DNA of 64,000 nucleotides from positions 2,391,501 to 2,455,500 of the forward strand of contig NC_052474.1 in assembly GCF_009730915.1 (NCBI RefSeq), written 5' to 3'. The notes beneath the pieces are model-generated. The model worked only from the letters and a program-made list of their open reading frames with translations, was not told where the DNA came from and did no database searches. The translations under genes were made by a program, and so were the position numbers. Positions 1 to 13,166 of the stretch are shown here, piece by piece. Position 1 is the stretch's first letter; each line of letters opens with the position of its first letter. Origin of the DNA: Dioscorea cayenensis subsp. rotundata. Taxonomy: Eukaryota > Streptophyta > Magnoliopsida > Dioscoreales > Dioscoreaceae.

Positions 1-1876
1 CTCTTCATCATTCTCTTTATCAGCGCAAGAGGCTGGTGTCTGAGTGGAAATATCTTCTCTGTTTCTTCTTCTGCTATTTTAGAGGTAGTTTTTATTGTAT
101 TGTCTGCAGGGAGGATGTGGTTTTTGATAAAGTCTCTTTTTTGATCTCTATTTTCGATCCAATGGTGCTGGAATCGTTGAAGTGGTGATTGTTTTGGATT
201 TTCGATTTGATGGTGTGCTGGGCTTTGATCGAGGGATTAAATTTAGTGTGGTTTTCTTGATTTGTTCTGCGATCTTTGTGCTTATTGGTTTTTATTTATT
301 ATTTTTTTGTTCAATTTTTTAAGCTGAGGTTGTTTCAAGTTTTCATTGAGATATAAGTATTTGATGGTGTGCTCGGTTTCAATGAATGTATGATGTTTTC
401 TCTGCTGAGGTTTTGTGTTTTTTTTTTGTTATTTTTTTTTTCTGTTAATATATATTGTTGACTGGTGGATCTTGCTTTGGACTCTTTTAGGAGTGTGCAT
501 TTTATCCGGAAATGTAGATATACTTTGTTATGCTTTGATTGCGGGATTCTCTACTGAAAGCGAACAATTGTTCTTGCTGGATTTCTTTGTTATGTTATTT
601 ATTTAATCCATAATTTTTGTTGGTTAAAACTGATCATTGGTTTATGGTGGCAGTGAATCAAGGTGTTCTTCTCTCTGTTTCTTGATTAAAAAGTGATGCT
701 ATCATTGTTTATGAGATGAAAGTCTAAAGCAAAAAAAGAAAGTCTATGTGGGTCCATGCGTGTTGCAATTGGATCGATCAGGGCAATTAAATTAGGTCCT
801 CTGCTTGGTCTTTATTCCCCTGCCTTTTCCCCCTTAGTTATTGTTTGATTATTTCTTTTAACATGATGAACATCTTCTGTTTTTTTTTGGCAAAGTGTGA
901 GCTATATTAGTAAGTTTTGTTGACATTAATTCAGTGCTTATTTATATGTGACCCATAGTTGTCTGCTTGACCTATCTTTAGTTGTTATAGTCTGTAAATG
1001 GGAAGAGTGGAAACTGCTGATTATTGGTCTTTGTTTATTTACATGATTTTCATTTTTAAATAAAGATATGGAACAATTCTAATAATTCTACTTTATACAC
1101 TCTATTATTCCTGTCTTGCCTAGATTCCATTCTAATATCTAGCAATACTTGTATTTTTCTGTTGTTGCCTTTATCTATGATTTTTTTTAGAAAGTGGATA
1201 AACCACAATATATTAGAGAAAAAGATATTTTTCTATAAATTATGATTTATAATTGATGTAGCTTCTTTAAATAACAAGATTCTTAGGCGATGAGAAATTT
1301 CATAGTTTAATATGATAGGTTAAAAGACCTTGAATTGGATAATGGAAGGGCAGACACATGTATGGACATTGTGGTGATAAGAGCTTTGAGATGTATTCTA
1401 TTCTTGGTAACTGAGATGTATAGAAAGGAATAAAACATGCAAATATGACAGTATTTGTTACCATAGCTAGCTTTGGTCAAAAACATATAAAACTGATTGA
1501 CACGTGCAAATTGCTGATTTTGGGTATTTCTTTGAAGCTTAACTCTCATGGTTGGTGATCCCAATGGTTATTATTCTGCGTTCATTTCTTCTTTGTGTTC
1601 TGTTTGATGGTTACCATACCTTTCTGTATTTTTATGTATTGCCAGCAGAAGAACTGCAATTTATTATCTTTATTTTTTAAATTTTGTAACTATTTTTTAT
1701 GATTGGTATGCGTGGATATATTTTGGTCATCTCTGGTGTTGAAAACTAGTTTTTACCAGATTTTAGAAATGTGTTATGGTTTTTCCTTGTGGTCAAAACT
1801 TTGATGCTGCTGTGTAACTTCGCCTGCTATTTCTTGGTTTTTCCTTTCTTGCAGCTGTTCCAATTCTGACTGAAAG
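1..1876 (+). other. 5' leader and leader intron of the PMT-like gene
   Basis: No protein-coding exon is recognisable here. The first coding exon starts at 1877, just after a good splice acceptor (pyrimidine tract then cttgcag ending at 1853). The translated exon is therefore joined to a non-coding leader exon further left. A possible donor follows ttagag near position 83, which would make a leader intron of about 1.77 kb. The T-rich composition fits a plant intron. The transcription start may lie before the window. Confidence 0.5.
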
Positions 1877-4800
1877 ATGAAGGGTAAAGATCCTAAATCA
1901 GTGGCTAACAATGATAGAAGCTCCAGGATGGTTCCTATGACTTTAATGTTTTTAGTCCTATGTGGATTTTCATTCTATCTTGGGGGCATATACTGCTCTG
2001 AGAAGAACAGATTCTTTATGAAGGATGTGGCACCAGCAATTCAGCCTCGAAAGGAAATAACTGTTGCTCCTCTTCAAATGAAGCCTCTTGTGATCCCCGA
2101 ATGTAGCATGGACTATCAAGATTACACTCCATGCACTGACCCAAAGGTATGCATTTCTGTTTTCCTTTTATATTTATCAGACAATGTAAGAGAAGCTAAC
2201 TGAATGGTGTGTATTGTGACTGCAAACCTAAATAAATTATGGTGGGAAGAGGCATGGCGAGACATTTTTTCATTGCAGAGCTTGTCACACTTAGTTCTAG
2301 GCCACCAAATTTATGCTCACATTTCCAGCAAATTTACACACCGTGCACTGGAAATCTAATTAATTTATGGTGGGAAGAGGCATGAGCAGACATTTTTTTC
2401 ATTGCAGAACTTGTCACACCTAGTTCTAGGCCACCAAGTTTACACACTTTCCATCTTGGTTCCTACATATATATATTTATTTATTTGGAAAAGTTAAGAC
2501 TTAAAATTAACTGAGATCAAGTTATGTCAAGCGTCTGCGCATATTTGATCTTGGTCCTTCACTAGGTGTAAAGTAATGATTTATGCACATAAAGTTCCCA
2601 TCTCCTTTGGATATGATTAGCTTTTGAAGTCTGGACATACCAGGGTCTTCTAGTGGCTTGTTAGGATAGACGTATCCTAGGCTAATTACGAACATGTGAT
2701 TACACTAGAAAGTTCTGATTTGCTGCAATAATATTGTAATTCCTTTATATTTTACTGAGATTTTTGTTGATCTTCCAGAAGTGGAGGAAGTATGGTACTT
2801 ACAGATTATCTCACATGGAACGACACTGCCCACCAATCTCTGAAAGGAAGGAATGCTTGGTTCCTCCACCTGACGGTTACAAACCTCCAATTAAATGGCC
2901 AAAGAGCAGAGACGAATGTTGGTACAGGTACCTTTTCGCCATCTTTAAGATCATATTGGTGATTTATGTGTCAATACCTCATTTATTAGCGTAACAACTT
3001 GAAGAATGAACTCGTTTCTCCATTTTATATTTATGGCCAGAAATGTACCATATAACTGGATAAACAATAGAAAATCTAATCAGAATTGGCTGAGGAAAGT
3101 TGGGGAGAAGTTCCGTTTCCCTGGTGGAGGCACCATGTTTCCCAGAGGAGTTGGTGAATATGTTAACTTAATGCAAGCTTTGATTCCTGGAATGAAGGAT
3201 GGTACTATCCGGACCGCCATTGACACTGGGTGTGGGGTGAGTTTTTTTAGATGAGCTATTGCAGATCAATTCTTCCATATATATATGTGTGTGTATATAT
3301 TTTGAAGGTTCTTTTATCCAGACAGAGACGGGACTTGATTGTCTTCTGATTAAGTGTTTTTATGCTATTTCAAGTCCTGAAGAGTCCATCTTGTTTGTTG
3401 TACACATGTTGGTGCAATCATATGCATTACCTGGTCTCTTAATTGGTGATGTATAACAGGTTTCCCATTTGCTTTTTAATAGGTTGCTAGTTGGGGAGGT
3501 GATTTATTGGACCGTGGAATCTTAACTGTTTCTCTTGCGCCTAGAGATAATCATGAAGCTCAAGTACAGTTTGCCCTTGAGCGTGGTATTCCTGCAATTT
3601 TAGGCATCATTTCTACTCAACGCCTGCCTTTCCCTTCTAATGCATTTGATATGGCCCATTGTTCCAGATGTCTTATACCATGGACAGAATTTGGTAAGTC
3701 ATGTTCATCGAACCTCTTGACAAAAAATGGTCCCTATTTACAAATCTAAAATATTGAAGTTATAAAACATGATTGCTCTAAGTTTTCCATTAGAACTTGC
3801 AAAAATCAAAGCTTTCAAGGTAAAATAGTACATTTTTTTGTGAAGTTATGTGGTTGCTCATTTAAGAATATGCTGTCTAAGTGAAAATACTGGCCAATTC
3901 TTATTTGCAAAAGTAAATATTGGTTGTTATGTTGATATAATATCCAATTTTTGCCTTTTATCATGAATTAAGAAATATTACAGGAAAGCTGTCAAGAACT
4001 TAAATGGCTAAGTTTTGCAACACCACAACTTGCCTCCTTATTTTTGGGGAATCACAATCCAGTTTATTAATATGTTGTGTATGGTTGGTGCAACCATCTT
4101 CTCTCAATATGTAGTTCAGCCTTCCTTGAGACCATGGTACCCATTTCTCTTTCTAACTGTTGTTTCTGTCTCATATTTGATCATTTTGATGGCATGATCT
4201 GAGAAAATGGTTCTACATGCAAGATGTTTTGCCACTGGTATATTAGCAGCATGTGATAGATTGTTATTCTTCTAGATGTAAGTTCTTAGCAAGTGCTTTT
4301 GTTCAGGTGGAATTTATCTTATGGAAATACACCGGATATTAAGGCCTGGTGGCTTCTGGGTGCTTTCTGGACCACCTGTAAACTATGAGAACCGGTGGCA
4401 AGGATGGAACACTACAGTGGCAGAACAGAAAAGTGATCTTGACAAGCTAAAGAAGTTGATGGCCAGTATGTGCTTTAAATTATACAAACTAAAAGGCGAC
4501 TTTGGTGTTTGGCAAAAGCCTACTGACAACAACTGTTATAATAAGCTCAGTCCTGATTCCTATCCGCCAAAATGTGATGCCAGTTTGGATCCAGATTCAG
4601 GATGGTATGTTCCACTTCATCCATGTCTGACTATCCCTGGCCAAAACTTCAAGAAGTTGGGACTGGAATCTACCTCAAAATGGCCTGATCGGCTGCATGT
4701 TGTTTCTGAACGTGCATCCATGGTTCCTGGAGCAATCTCTGGGGGACTCAACCATGATTATAACAAATGGAAGGCCAGAGTGAAACACTACAAGGCACTG

Positions 4801-6427
4801 CTTCCTGCTCTTGGGAGTGACAAAATTCGAAATGTTATGGACATGAATACCTTGTTTGGAGGATTTGCAGGCAGCTCTTATAGATTCTCCCATTTGGGTC
4901 ATGAATGTTGTCTCAACCTATGGTCTAAATTCCCTCGGTGTGGTCTATGATCGGGGACTGATCGGTACCAATCATGATTGGTAAGTGACTGCATAAAAAA
5001 TTGTTTAAAAAGGTTTTTAAATTTGCATCAGAATATTTTCGCCAATGGGGATTCTGAATGGGGATTCTGGGTAACATTTATGGGCCTGGTCAATTGGGAA
5101 GTTCCTGGTGGGGTACACTGCAATCTAAAGGATTGCATTTTACACGGGAACTTGCTCATGGCTCTTATTAGTTACCAGACATCTTTTTATACCCATTTAT
5201 TAATTACATGAAAATGAAAACATCTGATCACCTGGATCAATATCATTCATTTGTTTTCTTGAATTTATTATTTGATTTGTTTGCTTGTACTGTCATTATG
5301 AAAATATATTGTGGAGTTTTTAGACCCTTTTACATTAGATTTGTTTTTGTGACTTTTTTTAATTGATAATTTCATGTTCTAATTCAAATATTGCAAGATA
5401 TATAATTTTGTAGTTTATCCACTTTTTTGAAAAAAAATTGCAATATCCTATAGCTTTCACTGGGTCACTCTTGTGTTAATTCACTTGCGTTACGTCTTGA
5501 GTGCTTTTGTTGCATTAATGTCTAAACCAGAAACTTCATTTGTCACACTTGCATTTGACCTTGCTGGAGACATTACTGTTATTTTGTGTTGGTTCACATT
5601 CTAATGGCTTCTATTTACAATTCTGTTGTGTTGACCTGTAGGTGCGAGGCGTTCTCAACATATCCTCGAACTTATGACCTGTTGCATCTTGATGGCTTGT
5701 TCACCGCAGAAAGTCACAGGTAAAGCTACTTCAAAATCACACTGTTTATTTTACTTTGTCATTTAATATGGCTGAGCAAACTTGCTCATGAAAGTGATGA
5801 AAGTTTGAATATGAAATCACCTCTTGCATCTTGAGAAAGCCTTTCATTAAAACCTAGATAAAGTAGCTGGGTGGTAGCAGTTGCAGGTGTTTTTTTTGCA
5901 CATATCTCTTCTTCTCCATTTTTATCCTCATCTTTCATTGGTCTCATATGATAAAAATGCTTTCCCATTTTTTATGCTAACAAATTTGTATAGTCTCAGA
6001 TCTTCAGACAAAGTTATTTTCCCATAAGATTTGAAGTCATTTCATCTCTTCATTAAAATTTTGTGTATATAGGCAAGCACACTCACCAAATCCATGGATT
6101 TGCATGCAAAAATACAATTTAAACACCTGCAGATGAAATTTCGTATTTAAAGTTCAAATGGCAAGTTGCCCATGCCTAACCTCCTGCTTGTTTTTTCTCT
6201 GTGACAGGTGTGAAATGAAATACGTCCTCCTTGAGATGGATCGCATCTTACGTCCAAATGGTTATGTGATAATCCGTGAATCCAACTATTTCATAGATGC
6301 TATAACCACTATTGCAAAAAGTTTGAGATGGGGTTGTCAGAAGCATGATACAGAGTACAATGTGGAGAATGAGAAGTTGCTGATTTGTCAGAAGAAACTC
6401 TGGTACTCCAAGAGTACTCAGCAATGA
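1877..6427 (+). CDS. PMT20/PMT21-like putative methyltransferase (DUF248), with a frame break
   Basis: Exons: 1877-2146, 2779-2927, 3041-3236, 3483-3693, 4307-4980, 5642-5719, 6208-6427. The family is the plant putative SAM-dependent methyltransferases related to QUASIMODO2 and ERD3, type II Golgi proteins tied to pectin/cell-wall polysaccharide methylation. A short cytosolic tail is followed by a membrane anchor at about residues 18-38 ([17 protein letters not shown]). The family landmarks are [15 protein letters not shown], the SAM motif DTGCGVASWGG (split by intron 3), [46 protein letters not shown] and the C-terminal EMDRILRP and LLICQKKLW. In exon 5, near 4867-4873, one extra base (gca-g-gca) pushes the frame into a stop at 4948-4950. 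Frame +1 from there again matches the family ([18 protein letters not shown]). The exon sum is 1798 nt; minus one base it gives 598 residues, close to the roughly 600 usual for PMT20/21. Either one allele/copy is broken or the consensus has an error. Confidence 0.92.
2231..2442. repeat. Two near-identical ~84-bp direct repeats in PMT intron 1
   Basis: Copies lie at about 2231-2313 and 2359-2442, offset by about 128 bp. Both contain ttatggtgggaagaggcatg, a T-run, cattgcag, cttgtcacac and ctaggccaccaa with few differences. The core tatggtgggaagaggcatg occurs a third time at 51462-51480, so it is likely a dispersed repeat rather than part of the gene. The superfamily is not recognised. Confidence 0.75.
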
Positions 6428-7380
6428 ACTACGAAGGTAAAATAAGTAATCAAGGTGCTGTATTATCTCAATTAACTCTATTCCAGTGAGTAAACATCAA
6501 GATTGGTTGAGTATATAATTCATCTCAAGCAAATTTTGGAATTGTTCCATGATTTGCTGAAAATTATTGAGTTGATAGCACCCCTGGATAGAGATTACCA
6601 GTATGGTTCTATTCTTCAGTTTCTGTTTCTTTGAGATTTTTTGTCAAGAGAATACCAATACAAGGGGTCAAATTTATGATGATGTAAAACAGTAAAAGAA
6701 TGAGTCATGAGCAATTGTACTTCATATATTGGCTCAGTTGAAGTTTTTGAGGGTGTTCGACCAATATTTGAGAATTGCCAATGTACTCTTCTTCTTTAAC
6801 TCTCAAGCATAAAGCAAGCGTTTGCTTCAGTTTAGTCAGCTAAATGTTCTTTACAGTAAGACTTTTCTCATAACTAGCCCTGTGTAAAATGTAAATATTA
6901 ATTTGAATTTTGTTTATTGTGTATGTTTATTATTGTAATATAATAATATCTGTTCTGTTACGAACAAATTGGTTTTTATCATTTCTTTTTTTTTTACTAA
7001 AGTTTTTATAAATAAAGAATTTTGGAGTTCGTTATTATGCTGACGTGGCTTTAAGGTATTGGGTCACCGCTTTTTTTTTTTAATTATTATATCCCAATCC
7101 CGTTTTATCCTGGTGGCGCCCGCACCACTAATCCCAAGATCCAACCAAAGAAACCCAGGCCGGCGGAGAGTCTTGGAGCATTTGTTGGTTTCAATTTACC
7201 AAAATTACGGCGAGGGAACAGCAGACCTCATAGGCAATAAGGAAAGATGTGACGTGGGAGCTATCACAGCCGTTGGATTTTGTTTCCGAATCTTCTCGGG
7301 AGGGAGTTTCTATATATATATATATATATATTTTTTTTTTTTCGCAGTTAATTGAATCCTCTCTGAATCACTCTGGAGGG
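6428..7380. other. 3' UTR of the PMT-like gene and intergenic DNA
   Basis: Downstream of the PMT stop is AT-rich 3' UTR-like sequence; a TATTATTGTAATATAATAAT-type stretch near 6930 is a plausible polyadenylation region. From about 7030 the composition changes (tgacgtggc near 7041, gtgacgtggg near 7250, then an AT microsatellite at 7313-7332). This resembles the upstream region of a gene on the + strand. No coding region is seen. Confidence 0.4.
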
Positions 7381-10049
7381 AGCTCGCATGGGAGGCGACG
7401 GAGCTTATGGCGGGAAGTCCCGAGGTATCGCATGCATTCATCGTTTTGCTTCTTCTTTTTCATGGTCTTCCGATTCCTATCTGTGTTCTTTTGATTCTTG
7501 AGCGCTCAATCGAGGTTAGGATCAAACCCTGGGATCTGCCGCCGTTTTTTGGGTTTTATTGGGCGGCGACGGAGACCTAGACGGTTTGGATTCATGTAGA
7601 GGTAGTGTTGTTGACTTGCTGGTGTTCAATGTGTTCCTATTTTGATGGGGTTTTTTTTTTGGATAGTTTTATGCTTTTCTTTGGTAGATACTTGTTTGAC
7701 TTGCCATTCTGTTTTTCCTGGTTATTTTAATGAAGTATGAAGTGTTTCTTGGTTTCTTGATTTTGGTTGGTTTTGAGGTGAACACTTGTCTCTCTGTATT
7801 GATTCTGTTGTTTAGTCTATGAGTTTGATGATTATTGTTATGGCCTTGTAGTATTTCACATGTTTTTATTGGTCTTTTCTTGTATTTAAGATATGTGTAG
7901 TTATTTTTGATGTGGTATTGTGTATCACTGTGACTATTTCTGAGTATTGTATTAATTCAGCATGAGACAGCTAAATTAAATTTTAGGGTTGTGTATGTTG
8001 TTTAATTGTTATGCGCGTTGAATTATTTCTGTAAAATTTTTTTGTTCACTTTACTACTTGGATTGCAAGATAATTATTTATATTACAGAATCCTTTTAAG
8101 CATTCTGGATATAGAGTGGACATGCAGCTTTAATGTGGTGCCCTGCTACTGTGAGCTGGACATGGAAATTTTCTTATGGGTATTGTGTTATTTTTTTTAA
8201 AAAAAAAATAATGAATTTACCCTTTTGGTTGGGGCTTGCAACATGTATGATTAGAATCATTAAATGAGGGGAAGATTTTTTTAGAAGGCAATTACTTATA
8301 TATCTAAAGACCTTGTTGTATTAAGATGTAATTTATGTGCTACAATTGTTTTGCTGGAGTCGTTTTGACTAGATAAGCTATATTCAATACCCCTTGAATG
8401 AAACCTCAGTATTTTAGATTAGCAATTTAATTTGTCAAGCAAATGTATCATTGTTCTTGGTTTTCCATTAGTTATCCATTCTTTTCCTTTTAAGTCTATC
8501 CAAACATATCTGCAATTTCTCTCTAGTCTGGCAAATTTATGCTAGTGAGTCGCACTAGATTCGTTGTACTTTACTATCACATAGTTCCTATGAACCTATA
8601 CTATAGGCACTTGTTCTTGGTAGCTTCTTTAAGTGTTCTTATTGCTTTATTACTTCACCTAGGGCGCCATCCTCCTTCAAGGAGGTCTATAATGTCTGCC
8701 AAATGCTACCTATATGAATTATTAGATTTGACGGGCACTTGTTTTACAAAGCTTTTGTCAAATGAGAAATGTCTATTCTAGGGTATTTTGGGGTTTCTTC
8801 ATGTTGCTATTCATTTCAGGGAACATTGTGTTGCTTTCTTCATTGTGTTAATTGACTATTATTAGCAGGAATTGGATGTACATTTGTGGTTTCAATTTGT
8901 AACTTACCAGCTATAAATTTAGCTCAGTGCTAAGTGATTGTCTAAATCAAATCTGGCTGATATTCATTCCTTTCTTTTTATAGGCTGCACCTTGTTATTC
9001 TCTTTTGGATAAAAAGTTCTTGTCACTTGAGATATGGAACAAGTGTGCCATTGGTCTAGTTGCTACATGTGCCGAGTCTTATTATCCCAGGAAGTTCTTG
9101 ATTGGGGTTTTTTTTTGTTCTTGGGGACTTCCTTCTCAATGCTTTTAATTGTACTTGGTGGCAAGTTGCTGTTCCCATGCCACTGAGGGACAGCACGATG
9201 CAACTTCTTTCTAAAGGTGGATTTGGGTCTATCCTTCACAAGTAAGTTGTGTTGTTGTATGTCATGTACTTTCTTTATTAGCATGCCATCACTTTTACTT
9301 TCTTTTCTTGTCATTGCATTACCAAACTATCTTCTTGCAGTTGTAATTTTTTCTCCTTGTAAGCTTTTCATGATAAAAGGGATTGTGCCTGATCTTTAAT
9401 TTGTGACCCTACATAATTTTTAGTGTACTTGGTTAAAACCTACATTGAGAACTAACAGCGCTTTTTTGTATTTCCAATAGTTCTATTATTTCAGGACTGA
9501 ATTCTTCAAGACGCAATCAGTATCCAATTCTCCTCTTGCTCTCCTTGCAGTTGGCAGTATAGTTGCTATTAGTATAATTCCTTTTAGGTATGGAGTTTGC
9601 TCAAGTACTAAGTTTCTATATTGTAGAGGCAAGCTATGTGAAAATTCAGCAGTGAATTGTCATCACCTTAAATTTCATGTTGTTTGGCCAGTGTGAGCTA
9701 CAGTCTCTCTATATTCTGCTTAGAAATCAATCATTCAAGAGCTGCATGAAAATCTGTTTAAGCTTCAATGACATCGATTTCTATGTTTCTGGGCAAATGA
9801 GTTGTAGTCCCCTTCTGCTCAGTCACTGTTAGTAAAAAATATCACGTTGAAGGGGCACCTAAAGAAAAAGTTTTTGAATTGTGACCAGTCTTGTGGTGGC
9901 AGTTGCATATCTCATCATTAGTGCACTTGGCTTTTAAGTTTGGTCTTAAATCACACAGTCTAAGAAGGCTCTCTTGGCTACTTGTTACTCTTGTGAAACA
10001 TTGTTATTCCTTTGACAAGGAGTGTAGGGATTTAGATTTGATGAAACGA
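7381..10049 (+). other. Leader-like GC-rich start and intron-like sequence before the kinase remnant
   Basis: A GC-richer stretch holds an ATG at 7390 followed by Gly-rich codons and a donor-like cgag|gtatcg at 7424. Most of the rest is T-rich and intron-like. One exon-like block stands out at 9495-9587 (see the separate entry). The block may be the leader of the kinase remnant that starts at 10050, or a separate decayed gene. No family match was recognised for the first part. Confidence 0.35.
9495..9587 (+). pseudogene. Orphan exon-like block encoding a hydrophobic segment
   Basis: A 93-nt block is bounded by tttcag at its left and ag|gtatgg at its right. It is open in the frame that starts with the third base of a codon, and it ends in the same phase, so it would be a symmetric exon. 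The peptide reads TEFFKTQSVSNSPLALLAVG followed by SIVAISIIPF, a likely membrane segment. No partner exons were identified and the family is not recognised. It may be a relic of a gene between PMT and the kinase remnant. Confidence 0.3.
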
Positions 10050-11556
10050 ATGGAACGGTGTGTTTTTCCCCCTTTAATATACTACATAATACCATTATAT
10101 TACAGTATCTGAATATGGCTATTGCTTGTAAAAGGTACAAGCTGATAAAAGAAGTTGGTGATGGATGTGAGAGTGGTGAGATATCAAGATGCTGAAATGT
10201 TCATGAGTAACAACATCACTAATTTTTGTGCACCTAGTTAGTATTATTCTCTATCTAACGCTCTAGAATAGATTTCGGCGCATTTTTCTCATCAAACTGG
10301 GCTCTGATTTGTTCATCTGGATGTTAATTTTCCTTATTGTAATTTTTATTGACCATGCCTTGATAATAAATATTTGACCATTGCTGAGATTGTCCTCAAA
10401 ACAATCAGGATCTATGGTTTCTTATCTGACTTGGTATTTATAAACTTGTTTATGATTACTAGATTGAGTGGTAAAAAATTGATTTGGTCTACTTGCAAAT
10501 AGGCTAAATCGATCGAGTCGAATGGCAATTCCATGACTTTTTTGGTCTAAAAAAATTGAGTTCGTAGTACTTTGAGCCCAAATTGTGTGTTCCCAGTCTT
10601 GGTTTATGTTATTTGTTTCCATTGATTAATGATTATTGAGTATATATGCTGTTACAGGATTTTACTTCTTTACTTTCTACCTTGATTAAAAATTGAAAAA
10701 AAGCTTTGTCTCTTACAGAAAATTTATTGGTTACAAAGGACATAATTAAGATAGCAGATTTTGGGCTTGCTCATGAAGTGTGTTCAAAACCTCCTTATAC
10801 AGAATATGTTTCTACACGCTGGTCGGTATTATCCCTTGAAGTTGTTCTAATAAGTTTTGATTTGGTTATGAACATTAGTAGGATCACCAATGGATTACAG
10901 GTATTGAGTGCCTGAAGTGTTGCTACAGTCCTCTGTGCGTGATTGTGCAGTTGGTCAGTAGGTGTTGGATGTATCACAAAAATGCTTGCCTGACAACAGA
11001 TTTTGATATTGTGATCTTGCTTAATAAAAGTTATTGATCATGCGGAGGATAATTATTTTGAATTTTTTTCCTCTAGATGTGAGGACAATGGGTGCGATCA
11101 TGGCCGAGATGTTCACTCTCTGCCCTCTTGTTTGAGGTTCAAGGTACTTAGCAGTTGCTTTAATTTCTTGCTGCTGCTCATAGCGCTACTGCTTTTGTTC
11201 GATTACTGATATAATTTACCATGGTGCAGTGAGGCTGATGAAATGTATAAAATCTGTACTGTAATTGGTACTCCCAATCAAAATTCTTGGGCAGCAGGAC
11301 TGCAGCTTGCTGATACTATCAACTTTCAGTTTCCACAGGTTATTTTATTTACCATAAGGAGCTATCTTGGTCATGTAATACAACCTTGTTATGATTGTTT
11401 CTTCCACCCAACCCTTGAAAATTTCTTCTTATATGTAACCATGATCAACCTTCCATTGGCTTTACAATAGGCTTATTGTGCAATACCATTGGAGGTAATG
11501 CTTTTGCTTCAATACTTAAAAAATAACCAATATGCTTCTTATGATGTGCGTGTGTG

Positions 11557-11992
11557 TAGGGGTGTAAATGATACACCTTTACTCGCAAGTTACTCGGGCT
11601 CGATTCGGTGAAAACTCGAACTCGGCTCGGTCACAGTCGAACCGAGCTCGAGCTCGAGTAGCTTGAGTAGTCGAGCGAGCCGAGTTCGAGTATTGTGATA
11701 CTTGGCTCGAGTGCTCGCGAGCCTAATCGAGCATGTATGTATATATATATATATATATATAATATTAGATTTATTTGATAAAAATCAAGGGGAAAAATTT
11801 TCGAGCTCGAGTCGAGCTCGAGCTTAATGTTTATGGTTATTTTCAGCTTTTTCGAGCTTAATCGAGTGAGCTCGAGTAGCTCGATTTGTGTACCAAGTCG
11901 AGCTCGAGCCGAGTATCGAGTACCGAATTTGTAGTCGAGCTCAAGCTCGAGCTCACTACTGTTTGGCTCGAACTCGATCGATTACACCCCTA
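11557..11992. mobile_element. hAT-type MITE, 436 bp, with 8-bp target duplication
   Basis: The ends are perfect 11-bp inverted repeats (TAGGGGTGTAA and its complement). They are flanked on both sides by the same 8 bp, cgtgtgtg (11549-11556 and 11993-12000). An 8-bp duplication with TAGGGGTG-type ends is the hAT signature. The interior is packed with ctcgagctcgag-type palindromes and has an AT microsatellite at about 11743-11762. There is no coding capacity. It sits in an intron of the kinase pseudogene. Confidence 0.92.
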
Positions 11993-13166
11993 CGTGTGTG
12001 TAAATGTTCTGCTAATTGCTTTGGGCCGCGTATGCTATCTACAATGTTGTTTTAGCTGCTTGCTATTCTGGGCATACTATCTACAATGTTGACAAGTGCC
12101 CATCTTTCTGCACTTATTCTATCAGCCAGCAAGAAAGCCATAAATCCTGACAGAAAATTGCATTTTCCTTGCAGAAAATTTTAACATCTCTGCTGATTCA
12201 TGCTTTTTCTTTCTTTTTTTTTCTTTTGCAGTGCTTGTGCTCTTGGGATCCCTGTAGGAGGCCAAATGCTATGGAGGCTTTTCATATTTTCTTTCAGGTC
12301 CAATATCTTTTCATTACTGCTGAATTCAGACTGTCAATTATCAACCCGGTTTGATACATTATGAGCCTTTACTGAAATTTATAATGGTTCCTGTCATTTT
12401 GTCCCTTATGTCACACCCCTTTTCTTACATACCACCATCACTTCCTCAAAGAGCCACACTACTACCAAATATGCCACCATCTGGTAGGATAGCATTTGCC
12501 CCACCTTTCCTTGTAGTCTGCATCATGGTTCAAATTTCAGTTGTGGCACTCCACTTCTGTTGTCCATTTTAAATATATCTTAGTTGAATTGAGAACTACT
12601 GTGGAACAAAAGAATTTTAGATGATTTTCAACAGGGTCTTTATCAAATATGAAACCTGCCACCAATTTCTCAACTGCAAAGACAAATGCTTCTTTGAGAA
12701 CCGGTGATACTTTTCTTTACAAACCGAAGACACTTATCTTTAAGTTATATATATATATATATATATTAAAAAAAGTGACACAATCTGTGGTAGCTGAGTG
12801 GTGCTTGCAGTTTGCCGACACTTTTCATTATTGCAGGTGTGCAAAGCAAGCTAATTGGTTATCAGGTTAGAACATCAACCTTAGCTCTTGTTATGGTTGA
12901 TTGCCCTTTTCTTTACCTACCACAGCTTCAGAACTCAGACCAAAGTGCATGACTAATGAAGAATGGCCAGAAGCATAATCTGTATAAACCACCTAGAAGA
13001 AAAAACCCAGGCTAGTGGGCTGGTTTAATTGATGCTATGTGATTGTGTTATGTCATCTTTCATCCTTGATTAACTTCATATCTTACTGCAGCGGGACATA
13101 CAGGAGGGAAAATGCAGTGTCACAGATGCAACTGCAAAACTGGGTAACAAGATTGTGAGTTCTGCC

